The notes under the pieces were generated by a model. That model was given only the letters and a program-made list of their open reading frames with translations. It was not told the origin of the DNA and did not search any database. A stretch of DNA of 17,923 bases from Miltoncostaeales bacterium (lineage in GTDB: Bacteria; Actinomycetota; Thermoleophilia; Miltoncostaeales; Miltoncostaeaceae), in contig JAUROO010000113.1 in assembly GCA_030829765.1 (NCBI GenBank), positions 1 through 17,923 of the forward strand, in the 5' to 3' direction. The position numbers and the translations under genes are program-made. Shown one piece after another: positions 5,850-12,938 of this stretch (its first letter is position 1; each line of letters begins with the position of its first letter).

Positions 5850-7214
5850 TCAGACGATGCCCGGGAGTGCGGCGAGTGCCTCCGTTGCGCGGGCGAGTTC
5901 GGCCTCGTCCACATCCAGGTCCTGCATGTCGCCGTGGAGGAAGTCGGCGTATGCGGCCATGTCGAAGTGGCCGTGGCCGCACAGGTTGAAGAGGATCGTC
6001 TTCTCCACGCCCTCCTCCTTCGCCCGCTCGACCTCGGCGACCACCTGCCGGATTGCGTGCGACGGCTCGGGCGCCGGGATGATGCCCTCGGCACGGGCGA
6101 AGCGCACCGCCTCGGTGAAGCACTCGATCTGGCTGTAGGCCGTGGCCTCGACGAGGCCCTCGTGCACCACGTGGCTCACCAGCGGCGCCATGCCGTGGTA
6201 GCGCAGCCCGCCGGAGTGGATCGACGGCGGGATGAAGCCGTGGCCCAGCGAGTGCATGGGCAGCAGCGGGGTCATCTGGGCGGTGTCACCGAAGTCGTAC
6301 CCGTACGTGCCACGGGTGAGCGTGGGGCACGAGGATGGCTCGACGGCGACGATGCGGATGTCGCGTCCCTCGATCTTGTCCTTGAGGAACGGGAAGGAGA
6401 TGCCGGCGAAGTTCGAGCCGCCGCCGACGCAGCCGATGACCACGTCGGGGTAGGCACCCGCCATCTCGAGCTGCTCCTTGGCCTCCTCGCCCACCACCGT
6501 CTGGTGCATCAGGACGTGGTTCAGCACCGAGCCCAGCGCGTAGTTGGTGTCGTCGTGGGTGGCGGCCACCTCCACGGCCTCGCTGATCGCGATGCCCAGG
6601 CTGCCCGAGGAGTCGGGGTTGTCGGCCAGGATGGCCCGCCCCGCATTGGTCTGGTCGGAGGGGCTGGCGATGCACGTGCCACCCCAGGTCTCCATCATCA
6701 GCCGCCGGTAGGGCTTGGAGTCGTACGACACCCGCACCATGAACACATCGCACTCAAGGCCGAACCGCTGGCAGGCGAAGGAGAGCGACGACCCCCACTG
6801 GCCCGCGCCGGTCTCGGTGCTGAGCCGCGCGACGCCGGCCTCCTTGTTGTAGAAGGCCTGCGGCACTGAGGTATTGGGCTTGTGGCTGCCCGCCGGCGAG
6901 ACGCCCTCGTACTTGTAGAAGATCTTGCAGTTCGTGCCGAGGGCCTGCTCCAGACCCACGGCGCGGTACAGCGGCGTGGGTCGCCACATGGCGTAGATCT
7001 CGCGCACGGGATCCGGGATGGGGATGTACCGCTCGGTCGAGACCTCCTGCTCGATGAGCGCCATGGGGAAGATGCCGGCGAGGGCCTCGGGGCCGATGGG
7101 CTCACCCGTGCCCGGATTCAGCGGCGGCGGGGGCATCGTGGGCAGATCGGCCGCGATGTTGTACCAGCGGTCCGGGATCCGGTCCTCGGGGAGCATGTAG
7201 CGGTGCTGGGGCAC
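5850..7214 (-). CDS. trpB: TrpB-like PLP enzyme (TrpB2 type tryptophan synthase beta)
   Basis: PLP-dependent fold type II enzyme of the stand-alone TrpB2 class (454 aa; TrpB1 is about 400). TrpB2 enzymes make tryptophan from indole and serine, or related beta-replacement products. Visible are the N-terminal extension with RPTPLYRA (78-85), PLP lysine Lys112 in GSHKPNTS, catalytic Glu134 in ETGAGQWGSS, and the phosphate loop GGGSN (264-268). Near the C-terminus NLCGHGHFD (410-418) occupies the place where TrpB2 enzymes usually have a serine (SGHG), so Cys412 replaces the PLP-N1 ligand. The GTG start at 7214 has a strong AAGGAG (7221-7226) 6 nt upstream. A TAGCAT at 7251-7246 could be its own -10. 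No trpA or other trp gene is near, as expected for TrpB2. It follows the two-component operon by 41 nt. Confidence 0.88.
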   Translation of the reverse strand: MPQHRYMLPEDRIPDRWYNIAADLPTMPPPPLNPGTGEPIGPEALAGIFPMALIEQEVSTERYIPIPDPVREIYAMWRPTPLYRAVGLEQALGTNCKIFYKYEGVSPAGSHKPNTSVPQAFYNKEAGVARLSTETGAGQWGSSLSFACQRFGLECDVFMVRVSYDSKPYRRLMMETWGGTCIASPSDQTNAGRAILADNPDSSGSLGIAISEAVEVAATHDDTNYALGSVLNHVLMHQTVVGEEAKEQLEMAGAYPDVVIGCVGGGSNFAGISFPFLKDKIEGRDIRIVAVEPSSCPTLTRGTYGYDFGDTAQMTPLLPMHSLGHGFIPPSIHSGGLRYHGMAPLVSHVVHEGLVEATAYSQIECFTEAVRFARAEGIIPAPEPSHAIRQVVAEVERAKEEGVEKTILFNLCGHGHFDMAAYADFLHGDMQDLDVDEAELARATEALAALPGIV

Positions 7215-7255
7215 GTGAGACTCCTTACGGTCGGCGTCTCCCGGAATGCTACGGA

Positions 7256-7687
7256 CTACCTGAAGCGCATGCGGAGCGTCGAGCGTCGGGTGGTGGACCC
7301 GGTGCGATCGCGCGCGGTGATGGCATAGGTGATGCGGTACTCGCCGGGGCTGTCACCGCGCGGCACGCGGATGGGATCGGACGCGTAGTACCGGCCCGGG
7401 TCCGCGGTCTGGGCGCGGGGGCGGATGAGCACCAGCTTGTCGCGGTAGGGCGACCACACCGTGCCCGCCCGGCGCAGGCGCACCACACGCCGCCCGCCGA
7501 TGCGGTAGTCCAGCCGGTACACGTACTTCATCCCCCGCGACAGGGGCTGCGTGGCAGGGGTGCGGCCGTCGGCCTTCAGCACGCGGAACGAGGTGATGCG
7601 CAGCGTCGGTCCGGCCAGCGCGGTGGCCACGCCACCGGGGGCAAGCAGCATCGCCATCGCCAGTGCCCCCGCCGCGGCGGCGCGCAT
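7256..7687 (-). CDS. Secreted beta-rich protein of unknown function
   Basis: A 143-residue protein with a Sec-type signal peptide: MRAAAAGALAMAMLLAPG, then VATALAG with a likely cleavage after ALA near residue 26. The mature part is strand-rich and basic, with segments such as LRITSFRVLKADG, KYVYRLDYRIGGRRVV, DKLVLIRPRAQ and GEYRITYAITARDRTG. This pattern is like an immunoglobulin-type or carbohydrate-binding beta-sandwich. There are no cysteines in the mature part and no membrane anchor. The ATG at 7687 overlaps the histidine kinase stop as TGATG (a GTG at 7690 is also in frame). This coupling suggests an envelope protein made together with the sensor kinase. It may be a ligand-binding accessory protein or a target of the same signal; this is inference. 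Confidence 0.68.
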   Translation of the reverse strand: MRAAAAGALAMAMLLAPGGVATALAGPTLRITSFRVLKADGRTPATQPLSRGMKYVYRLDYRIGGRRVVRLRRAGTVWSPYRDKLVLIRPRAQTADPGRYYASDPIRVPRGDSPGEYRITYAITARDRTGSTTRRSTLRMRFR

Positions 7688-9006
7688 CACGCAGCGGCCC
7701 CCGTCGTCGGGAGCACCGCGCGGAAGGTGCTGCCCTCGCCGGGGGTGCTCTGCACCTGCACCTCCGCGCCCAGCGCGTCGGCGAGGCCCTTCACGATCGC
7801 GAGCCCCAGCCCGGTTCCACCGGATGCCCGGTCGCGCGCGCTGTCGGCCCGGTACAGGCGGTCGAAGATGCGGGGCAGGTGCTCAGGGGCGATGCCCACG
7901 CCGGTATCGGCAACCTCCACCACGGCGCTGCCGCCCTCGTGCATGACGCTCACCCGCACGCTGCCCCCCGGGGGGGTCGCCCGGATCGCGTTGGTGATCA
8001 GGTTGGAGGCGATGGTCTGCACGTGTGCGGCATTCGTGATGGCGACGACCGGGTCCTGCCCCGCGCGCGGGCCGCGCAGTAGCACCCCGTGTTCCCCTGC
8101 AGCGCGCTCGAGCCGCTCCACCACCTCGCGGCAGCACTCCACGAGATCCGCGGGCTCGAGCGCCACCTCCTGGTCGAGGTCGGCGAGGGTCAGCGCCTGG
8201 AGATCCGCCACCAGGTCGCACAGCCGCCCGGACTCGCCCTTGATGATCTCGACCGCCTCACGCCGGTCCTCGTCGGTGCGCGCCGCCCCGTCCACCAGGG
8301 CGGAGGCAAACCCGTCGATGGCCGTGACGGGCGTGCGGAGCTCGTGCGCGACATCGGCGAGGAACTCCCGCTGCCGGCGATCGGTTGCCTCCAGCTGCTC
8401 GGTCATGGCGTTCAGCGACGTCGCGACGCGCGCCAGTTCCCCGTCATCGAGGTCCACGCGGGCATCGAGGTCGCCGGATGCCACGCGCTCGGCCTGCCCT
8501 GCGAGCGCCTGCGCGTCACGTCGAAGGCGCCGGCTGGCCAGGCCCGCCAGCCACCACGCCACCGCCCCGATCACCAGAACGGCGCCACCGGTCACCACGG
8601 GCACGGCCCACTCTCCCCACACCCCCGCATCCGCCTGACGCTCCATCGTCACCTCGATGTCGCCATCGGTCACGACCGCGCGGGCCTCGAGTACCTGCAC
8701 CGGATCGCTCCAGTAGACGACCTGCCCTCCCTGGCGCACCACCACCCGGGTGCCGGGCAGGTACCGCCGCGCGTCGGCGATCCCCGCGTAGCCGTCCGAC
8801 CTGGCCACCTGCGCGATCTGCGCGCCCTGCTGCAGCAGCTGGGCCTCCACCTCGTGCTGCACCCGCGTGCCCACGAACAGTGCGAGCAGCAGCTGGGTGC
8901 CCACCACCGCCACCACCAGTGCCGCCACGATGGCCAGGGCGATCCGGCCACGGAATGATTGCGGCAACAGCCGCGACCACCCGCCCCCGGGTGCGTGGCC
9001 GCTCAC
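7687..9006 (-). CDS. Sensor histidine kinase, HAMP type
   Basis: Membrane sensor kinase of 439 residues that phosphorylates the neighbouring response regulator. Order of domains: TM1 (about 22-44), an 85-residue extracellular sensor region (about 45-131), TM2 (about 133-155), HAMP (about 155-208), the dimerisation and phosphoacceptor helix with His221 in the FLADVAHELRTPVTAI H-box, and the catalytic ATPase domain. In the ATPase domain the N box is NLITNAIRATPPGG (335-348), the G1 box DTGVGIAP (367-374) and the G2 box GGTGLGLAIV (396-405). All key residues are present. The small sensor region has no recognised fold. The GTG start at 9006 overlaps the response regulator TGA as GTGA; the reading frame extends upstream but only as a shadow of the regulator gene. 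The ligand is unknown. Confidence 0.93.
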   Translation of the reverse strand: MSGHAPGGGWSRLLPQSFRGRIALAIVAALVVAVVGTQLLLALFVGTRVQHEVEAQLLQQGAQIAQVARSDGYAGIADARRYLPGTRVVVRQGGQVVYWSDPVQVLEARAVVTDGDIEVTMERQADAGVWGEWAVPVVTGGAVLVIGAVAWWLAGLASRRLRRDAQALAGQAERVASGDLDARVDLDDGELARVATSLNAMTEQLEATDRRQREFLADVAHELRTPVTAIDGFASALVDGAARTDEDRREAVEIIKGESGRLCDLVADLQALTLADLDQEVALEPADLVECCREVVERLERAAGEHGVLLRGPRAGQDPVVAITNAAHVQTIASNLITNAIRATPPGGSVRVSVMHEGGSAVVEVADTGVGIAPEHLPRIFDRLYRADSARDRASGGTGLGLAIVKGLADALGAEVQVQSTPGEGSTFRAVLPTTGAAA

Positions 9007-9689
9007 GGCCCCGCGGGATCGAGCCGGTACCCCACGCCGCGCACCGCGACGATGGGGAGGTCCTTGCCCAGCTTGCGGCGCAGGTTGGCCACGTGCACGT
9101 CCACCGTCTTGCCCCCCACGCCCGACTGGTACCCCCACACGCGCTCCAGCAGGCGCTCGCGCGTGAACACCACATTGGGGTGGCCCGCCAGCTCGGCCAG
9201 CAGGTCGAACTCCAGCCGGGTCAGCTCGATCTCCTGTCCATCGCGACGGCATGTGCGGCTGACCGGGTCGAGGTCCACCGGCCCGGCGCGCAGTGGGCCG
9301 GACGGCCCCTCGGCGCCCTGCACCCTGCGCAGCACGGCGCGCACGCGCGCCACCAGCTCGCGCCCGGAGAACGGCTTGGTCACGTAGTCGTCGGCGCCCA
9401 TCTCCAGGCCGGTGACACGACTGGCCTCGTCCTCGCGCGCGGTGAGCATGATGATCGGGACCGTCGGCTGGTCCGCGCGGAGGCGACGGGCCACCTCCAG
9501 GCCGTCCACCTCGGGGATCATCAGGTCGAGCAGCACCAGGTCGATGCCGCCGGAGCGCATCTTCGCGAGCGCCTCGGCACCATCCCCCGCCTCTGTCACC
9601 GTGTACCCGGCCTCGTCGAGGTACATGCGAAGCAGGCGCCGGATCGAGCGCTCGTCGTCCACGACCAGGATGTGCCCGCCGGTGGCCAC
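9003..9689 (-). CDS. OmpR/PhoB-family response regulator
   Basis: DNA-binding regulator of 228 residues. Receiver domain at 1-120: acidic pocket Asp11-Asp12, phosphoacceptor Asp55 in LLDLMIPEVDG, Thr83 in MLTARE and Lys105 in VTKPF. Winged-helix output domain at about 130-226: the segments LTRLEFDLLAELAGHPN, VFTRERLLERVWG and TVDVHVANLRRKLG, with the closing RGVGYRLDP. It overlaps the histidine kinase start. The start chosen is the GTG at 9689, just before TGGHILVVDDE. The open frame continues upstream through the tRNA gene antisense but has no family sequence there. A TACCAT element ends 6 nt before the GTG, so transcription may begin on the start codon itself. Targets are unknown; adjacent trpB and the secreted protein are possible. 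Confidence 0.94.
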   Translation of the reverse strand: MATGGHILVVDDERSIRRLLRMYLDEAGYTVTEAGDGAEALAKMRSGGIDLVLLDLMIPEVDGLEVARRLRADQPTVPIIMLTAREDEASRVTGLEMGADDYVTKPFSGRELVARVRAVLRRVQGAEGPSGPLRAGPVDLDPVSRTCRRDGQEIELTRLEFDLLAELAGHPNVVFTRERLLERVWGYQSGVGGKTVDVHVANLRRKLGKDLPIVAVRGVGYRLDPAGP

Positions 9690-9695
9690 GATGCG

Positions 9696-9701
9696 ATGGT
9701 A
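9696..9701 (-). promoter_or_regulatory. Putative -10 of the two-component operon (leaderless)
   Basis: The minus-strand hexamer TACCAT fits TANNNT and is separated by exactly 6 nt from the GTG at 9689. No Shine-Dalgarno precedes the GTG. The -35 region is weak. It overlaps the divergent tRNA-Phe promoter region, so the two promoters may interfere. Confidence 0.45.
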
Positions 9702-9715
9702 CCCCCGGATGCGGG

Positions 9716-9745
9716 TTGCATCACCGCGGAGTGTCCCCCTATCGT
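9716..9745 (+). promoter_or_regulatory. Promoter of tRNA-Phe
   Basis: TTGCAT (9716-9721) and TATCGT (9740-9745) are separated by 18 bp. The predicted transcription start is only a few bases before the mature 5' end at 9756. This is a good match for a strong tRNA promoter. Confidence 0.6.
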
Positions 9746-9755
9746 TCCCCGGCCG

Positions 9756-9828
9756 GGCGAGATAGCTCAGCTGGTAGAGCACACGACTGAAAATCGTGGT
9801 GTCCCCGGTTCGAGTCCGGGTCTCGCCA
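9756..9828 (+). tRNA. tRNA-Phe (GAA)
   Basis: A 73-nt cloverleaf. The acceptor stem GGCGAGA pairs with TCTCGCC (9821-9827), followed by discriminator A9828. The D arm runs 9765-9780 (GCTCAGCTGGTAGAGC). The anticodon stem CACGA/TCGTG encloses the loop CTGAAAA with GAA at 9789-9791. The 5-nt variable region is 9799-9803. The T stem CCCGG/CCGGG encloses TTCGAGT. The CCA end is not encoded. No intron or anomaly is seen. Confidence 0.97.
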
Positions 9829-9832
9829 TCAC

Positions 9833-9870
9833 CGAACGCCGCGTTCCCCCACGGGGGGTCGCGGCGTTCG
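9833..9870 (+). terminator. Nested hairpin terminator after tRNA-Phe
   Basis: The outer stem CGAACGCCGCG (9833-9843) pairs perfectly with CGCGGCGTTCG (9860-9870). Inside, CCCCC (9846-9850) can pair with a G run (9853-9858) around ACG. It begins 4 nt past the tRNA. There is no following T-tract, so it acts, if at all, as a U-less terminator. Its right side lies just before the glycosyltransferase promoter. Confidence 0.65.
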
Positions 9871-9886
9871 CGCGTGCGGCGCCCTT

Positions 9887-9892
9887 TATCCT
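9887..9892 (+). promoter_or_regulatory. Putative -10 of the glycosyltransferase gene (leaderless)
   Basis: TATCCT fits TANNNT and lies exactly 6 nt before the ATG at 9899. The only SD-like sequence, GAGG, is 2 nt from the ATG and too close to work. A clear -35 is not seen because the terminator hairpin occupies that place. Confidence 0.4.
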
Positions 9893-9898
9893 GAGGCC

Positions 9899-10618
9899 AT
9901 GGACCTCTCGATCGTCGTACCCGCGTACAACGAGGAGCGGCGGCTGCAACCGACCCTCGACGGCTGGACTGCCTGGCTGGACGGGTTCGACGGCACCGCG
10001 GAGATCGTCGTGAGCGACGATGGCAGCACGGATGGCACCGCGGCCCTCGTGGAACGCGCCGCGGCGTCCGACCCCCGCATCCGGCTGAACCGCCTGGAGC
10101 AGAACGCCGGGAAGGGCGGGGCGGTGCGCTCCGGCATGCTCGCCGCCACGGGCGCGTACCGGTTCTACGTGGATGCCGACATGAACATCGCGCCGTTCCA
10201 CGTGGATCCCGCGCTGGCGCTGCTGCGAAGCGGCGTGGCCGACGTGGTCACCGGAAAGCGCAGCCTGGCCCGCTACGCCGAGACCGAGCGCAGCCCCGCC
10301 CGCCTGGCGGCGGGGGCCGCCGTGCAGGTGACCCGGCGCATCCTCGTGCTGCCGGTCATCACCGACACGCAGGCAGGCTTCAAGGGGTTCACCGCGGAGT
10401 GGGCGGAGAAGGTGTTCCACGCGGCCACCATCGACTCGTTCGCCTTCGACATCGAGGTCCTCTACCTGGCCCGCCGGATGGGCGCACGGATCGCGGAGAT
10501 GCCGGTGGAGGTGGAGTTCCGCGACGACTCCACGTTCGACGTGGGGAAGCACCTACCGCCCTTCATCGAGGACATCTGGCGCATCCGCATGAATGCCTGG
10601 CGGGGCCGCTACTCCTGA
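9899..10618 (+). CDS. Family 2 glycosyltransferase (dolichyl-phosphate sugar type)
   Basis: A 239-residue GT2 enzyme (GT-A fold) that moves a nucleotide-activated sugar, probably to a polyprenyl phosphate on the inner face of the membrane. Motifs: LSIVVPAYNEERRL (3-16), DDGSTDGT (40-47), NAGKGGAVRSG (69-79), the metal-binding DAD in VDADMN (91-96), TGKR, and the acceptor-side TQAGFKGF followed by FAFDIEVLYLA. The last pair is typical of the dolichyl-phosphate beta-glucosyltransferase / DPG-like subgroup. There are no membrane helices, so it is a soluble or peripheral enzyme. Its stop overlaps the convergent SAM hydrolase gene by 10 bp. The ATG at 9899 is preceded closely by a TATCCT -10. The sugar and acceptor are not defined by sequence. 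Confidence 0.88.
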   Translation: MDLSIVVPAYNEERRLQPTLDGWTAWLDGFDGTAEIVVSDDGSTDGTAALVERAAASDPRIRLNRLEQNAGKGGAVRSGMLAATGAYRFYVDADMNIAPFHVDPALALLRSGVADVVTGKRSLARYAETERSPARLAAGAAVQVTRRILVLPVITDTQAGFKGFTAEWAEKVFHAATIDSFAFDIEVLYLARRMGARIAEMPVEVEFRDDSTFDVGKHLPPFIEDIWRIRMNAWRGRYS

Positions 10619-11421
10619 CGCATGATCGCGACGACCTCCCCGGCCGTCGCGCGCACCCGCTCACTGGCGCTGCCGCCGTTCCGCGCCACGGAGATCAGCC
10701 CGTGCGAATCGGTGTACACGAGCAGGGCTCCGCGCGGCACGTCGGCGAACGTGCGGCCCACGGTCGCCTGCGACCGGCCGCCCTCCGCCGTGGCCACCCA
10801 CACGGGGCGGCCTTGCGTGAGGCCCGCATCCATCAGGTGTTGCGCGGTCGCCCACAGGGCCAGGTTGCCGAAGCGATCGACGCCGGCCACCAGAGCCTCC
10901 AGAACCCCCGGCATCCCCTCGGCGGCGGGCAGGCGCGGCGGCACGATCGACGCCACCTCCACGCCCGGCCCCAGGTCGTCCAGCGACCCCCCGGCCGCAA
11001 GGTGGGCCGCGCAGGGCGCGAACACATCGCGGCCGTGGAACGTCGGTGACACCGGCTCGCGCATCCGTTCGCGTGCGGCGACCTCCACGGCACGCACCGC
11101 ACCCTGGCGCTCCGCAGCAAGGCCCAGCAGGCCATTATCCGGACCGATCACCACACGCCCCCAGGCAAGTTCCACCGCCACGGGGCGGCGGTCGGTCCCC
11201 ACCCCGGGGTCCACCACGGCCACCGTCACCGACTGCTGCGGCATCACCTGCACCAGCCGGTCCAGGAGGATCGCGCCCCAGCGGATGTCCCCCGGGGGGA
11301 CATCATGCGCCAGGTCGATGCGTGCCGACGCCGGCGCGATCGCCGCCGTCACCGCGTGCAGGGCCCCCACGTGCTCGGTGCCCGGGCCGTAGTCGGTCAG
11401 GAACCCGAGCGGGCGGGTCAT
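10609..11421 (-). CDS. SAM hydrolase (adenosine-forming), DUF62 family
   Basis: A 270-residue member of the SAM hydroxide adenosyltransferase / fluorinase superfamily. Such enzymes split S-adenosylmethionine with water to adenosine and methionine. Motifs: FLTDYG (7-12), HDVPPGDIRWGA (39-50), VVDPGVGTDRR (69-79), PDNGLL (94-99), TFHGRDVFAP (127-136) and DRFGNL (182-187). Asp71, Arg78 and His129 correspond in spacing to the Asp-Arg-His triad known in the hydrolases, so hydrolase rather than halogenase is the better call. The ATG overlaps the cobA-hemD stop (ATGA), making this the last gene of the heme operon. The 3' end overlaps a convergent glycosyltransferase gene by 10 bp. Placement after a SAM-using methyltransferase suggests a SAM-related control or salvage role; that is inference. 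Confidence 0.9.
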   Translation of the reverse strand: MTRPLGFLTDYGPGTEHVGALHAVTAAIAPASARIDLAHDVPPGDIRWGAILLDRLVQVMPQQSVTVAVVDPGVGTDRRPVAVELAWGRVVIGPDNGLLGLAAERQGAVRAVEVAARERMREPVSPTFHGRDVFAPCAAHLAAGGSLDDLGPGVEVASIVPPRLPAAEGMPGVLEALVAGVDRFGNLALWATAQHLMDAGLTQGRPVWVATAEGGRSQATVGRTFADVPRGALLVYTDSHGLISVARNGGSASERVRATAGEVVAIMRQE

Positions 11422-12938
11422 GCCGGCAGGGCGGCCGCCCGGATGACGGCCTCGATCAGGCCCGGGATGTCACTGGTGCCGGCCTCCACGGCCACCTCCA
11501 GTCCCGCATCGCGCGCCGTCTGGGAGGTGATGGGGCCGATCGACGCCACCACCGGACCGGCGGCCAGGCGCGCGCGCTGGCCGGGATCCAGCACGTCAAG
11601 GGTGTTGGTGACGGTGGACGACGAGGTGAACGTGATGATGTCCGCATCCAGTGCGGCGTGCACGACGTCGTCGGGCGGCCGCACCGCCACCGTCTCGTAC
11701 AGGGACACGTCGTCCACGATCGCGCCGCGTGTGCGCAGGCCGTCGGCGATCACCGGGCGGGCATGGCGGGCACGGGCGATGAGCACCCTCCGGCCCTCCA
11801 CGGGGGTCCCGGCCAGGGCCTCCAGCACCGCCTCGCCCACGAACCGGTCGGGCACCACATCCGCCCGGATGCCGATGCCGAGCAGGGCATCGGCCGTTGC
11901 GGGGCCGATGGCCACGAAGGTCTGGTCCGGACGCAGGTGCCGGGCGTCCACGCCGTGCGCGGCCATCGCCGCGCCCAGCGCGTCCACGCCGTTGGGGCTG
12001 GTGAGGATGACGATGTCGTGCTGGCCCATGGCTGCCATGGCCGCGCTCACCTGCGGGCTGGCCGTGGTCGGCTGGATCCGGATGACGGGCATCTCGATCA
12101 CCCGGGCGCCGAGCGCCTCGAGGGCCCCGCGCAGATCACTGGCCTGTGCCCGGGCGCGCGTCACCACCACGGTGCGCCCGGCCAGCGGTCCGCGGCCGGC
12201 GGGCGCCAGGCCGGGGGCGCGCGACACCACGTCGCCGAACACCAGGATCGCCGGGTTGCCCAGGCCCTCCTCCTCCACCCGGTCGGCGATGGTGGCGAGC
12301 GTCGCCACCACCTCGCGCTGGCGGTCCGTCGTGCCCCACTGGATCGCGGCCGCAGCCTGGTCGGCGGGACGCCCCGCCGCCATGAGGCGGTCCGCGATAC
12401 CGCGCAGGCGCCCCATGCCCATCAGCACGATGAGCGTGTGCGGCAACTGCGCCAGCAGGTCCCAGTCATTCTGCTCGGCGTCCTTGGCCGGATCCTCGTG
12501 GCCGGTGACCACGGTGAAGGCGGTTGCCATGCCGCGGTAGGTCACCGGGATGCCCGCGGCGCTGGGCGCGCCGATGGCCGAGGTGATGCCCGGCACCACC
12601 AGCACGCGCACCCCCGCGGCCACGAGGGCCTCGGCCTCCTCGGCACCACGCCCGAACACGAACGGGTCGCCGCCCTTCAGGCGGGCAACCACCCGGCCCT
12701 CGCGCCCCAGCCGGACAAGCAGCGCGGTGGTGTCGTCCTGGCCCATCGCCGCGCGGCCGGGGGCCTTGCCCACGTCGATCAACTCGGCATCCGGACGCAC
12801 CAGGTCCATCAGGGCCTCGGTGCCGAGGCGGTCGTACAGCACCACCTCGGCGCGCATCAGCGCCTCGCGGCCACGCACGGTGATGAGGCCGGGGTCGCCC
12901 GGCCCAGCGCCGATCAGGTACACGATGCCCTCGCTCAT
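11418..12938 (-). CDS. cobA-hemD: Uroporphyrinogen-III C-methyltransferase / uroporphyrinogen-III synthase fusion
   Basis: A bifunctional 506-residue protein. Residues 1-245 are the SAM-dependent SUMT (CobA) domain, which methylates uroporphyrinogen III to precorrin-2. Visible are LIGAGPGDPGLIT (8-20), the YDRL region (35-38), LKGGDPFVFGRG (87-98), PGITSAIG (116-123) and VTGHEDP (144-150). Residues about 252-506 are the HemD domain, which closes hydroxymethylbilane to uroporphyrinogen III. It starts with RTVVVTRAR (255-263), followed by LTSPNGVDAL and later TFTSSSTVTN, typical of the low-similarity HemD family. The ATG overlaps the hemC stop (ATGA). Fusion of these two activities is known in actinobacteria and clostridia. 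It feeds both heme (uroporphyrinogen III) and siroheme (precorrin-2). Confidence 0.94.
   Translation of the reverse strand: MSEGIVYLIGAGPGDPGLITVRGREALMRAEVVLYDRLGTEALMDLVRPDAELIDVGKAPGRAAMGQDDTTALLVRLGREGRVVARLKGGDPFVFGRGAEEAEALVAAGVRVLVVPGITSAIGAPSAAGIPVTYRGMATAFTVVTGHEDPAKDAEQNDWDLLAQLPHTLIVLMGMGRLRGIADRLMAAGRPADQAAAAIQWGTTDRQREVVATLATIADRVEEEGLGNPAILVFGDVVSRAPGLAPAGRGPLAGRTVVVTRARAQASDLRGALEALGARVIEMPVIRIQPTTASPQVSAAMAAMGQHDIVILTSPNGVDALGAAMAAHGVDARHLRPDQTFVAIGPATADALLGIGIRADVVPDRFVGEAVLEALAGTPVEGRRVLIARARHARPVIADGLRTRGAIVDDVSLYETVAVRPPDDVVHAALDADIITFTSSSTVTNTLDVLDPGQRARLAAGPVVASIGPITSQTARDAGLEVAVEAGTSDIPGLIEAVIRAAALPA

Noticed and set aside
7972..7983. C-run and G-run palindrome in the histidine kinase gene
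   Set aside because: It is the Pro-Pro-Gly-Gly codons of the ATPase domain; no further structure around it.
9690..9782. Upstream extension of the response regulator reading frame through the tRNA region
   Set aside because: The added 31 residues are antisense to tRNA-Phe and resemble no receiver-domain sequence; the GTG at 9689 fits the family start and follows a -10 element.
11284..11304. 21-bp near-palindrome (10-bp arms) inside the SAM hydrolase gene
   Set aside because: It encodes the family-conserved Asp-Val-Pro-Pro-Gly-Asp-Ile motif, whose codons give the palindrome by themselves; no evidence of a binding site.
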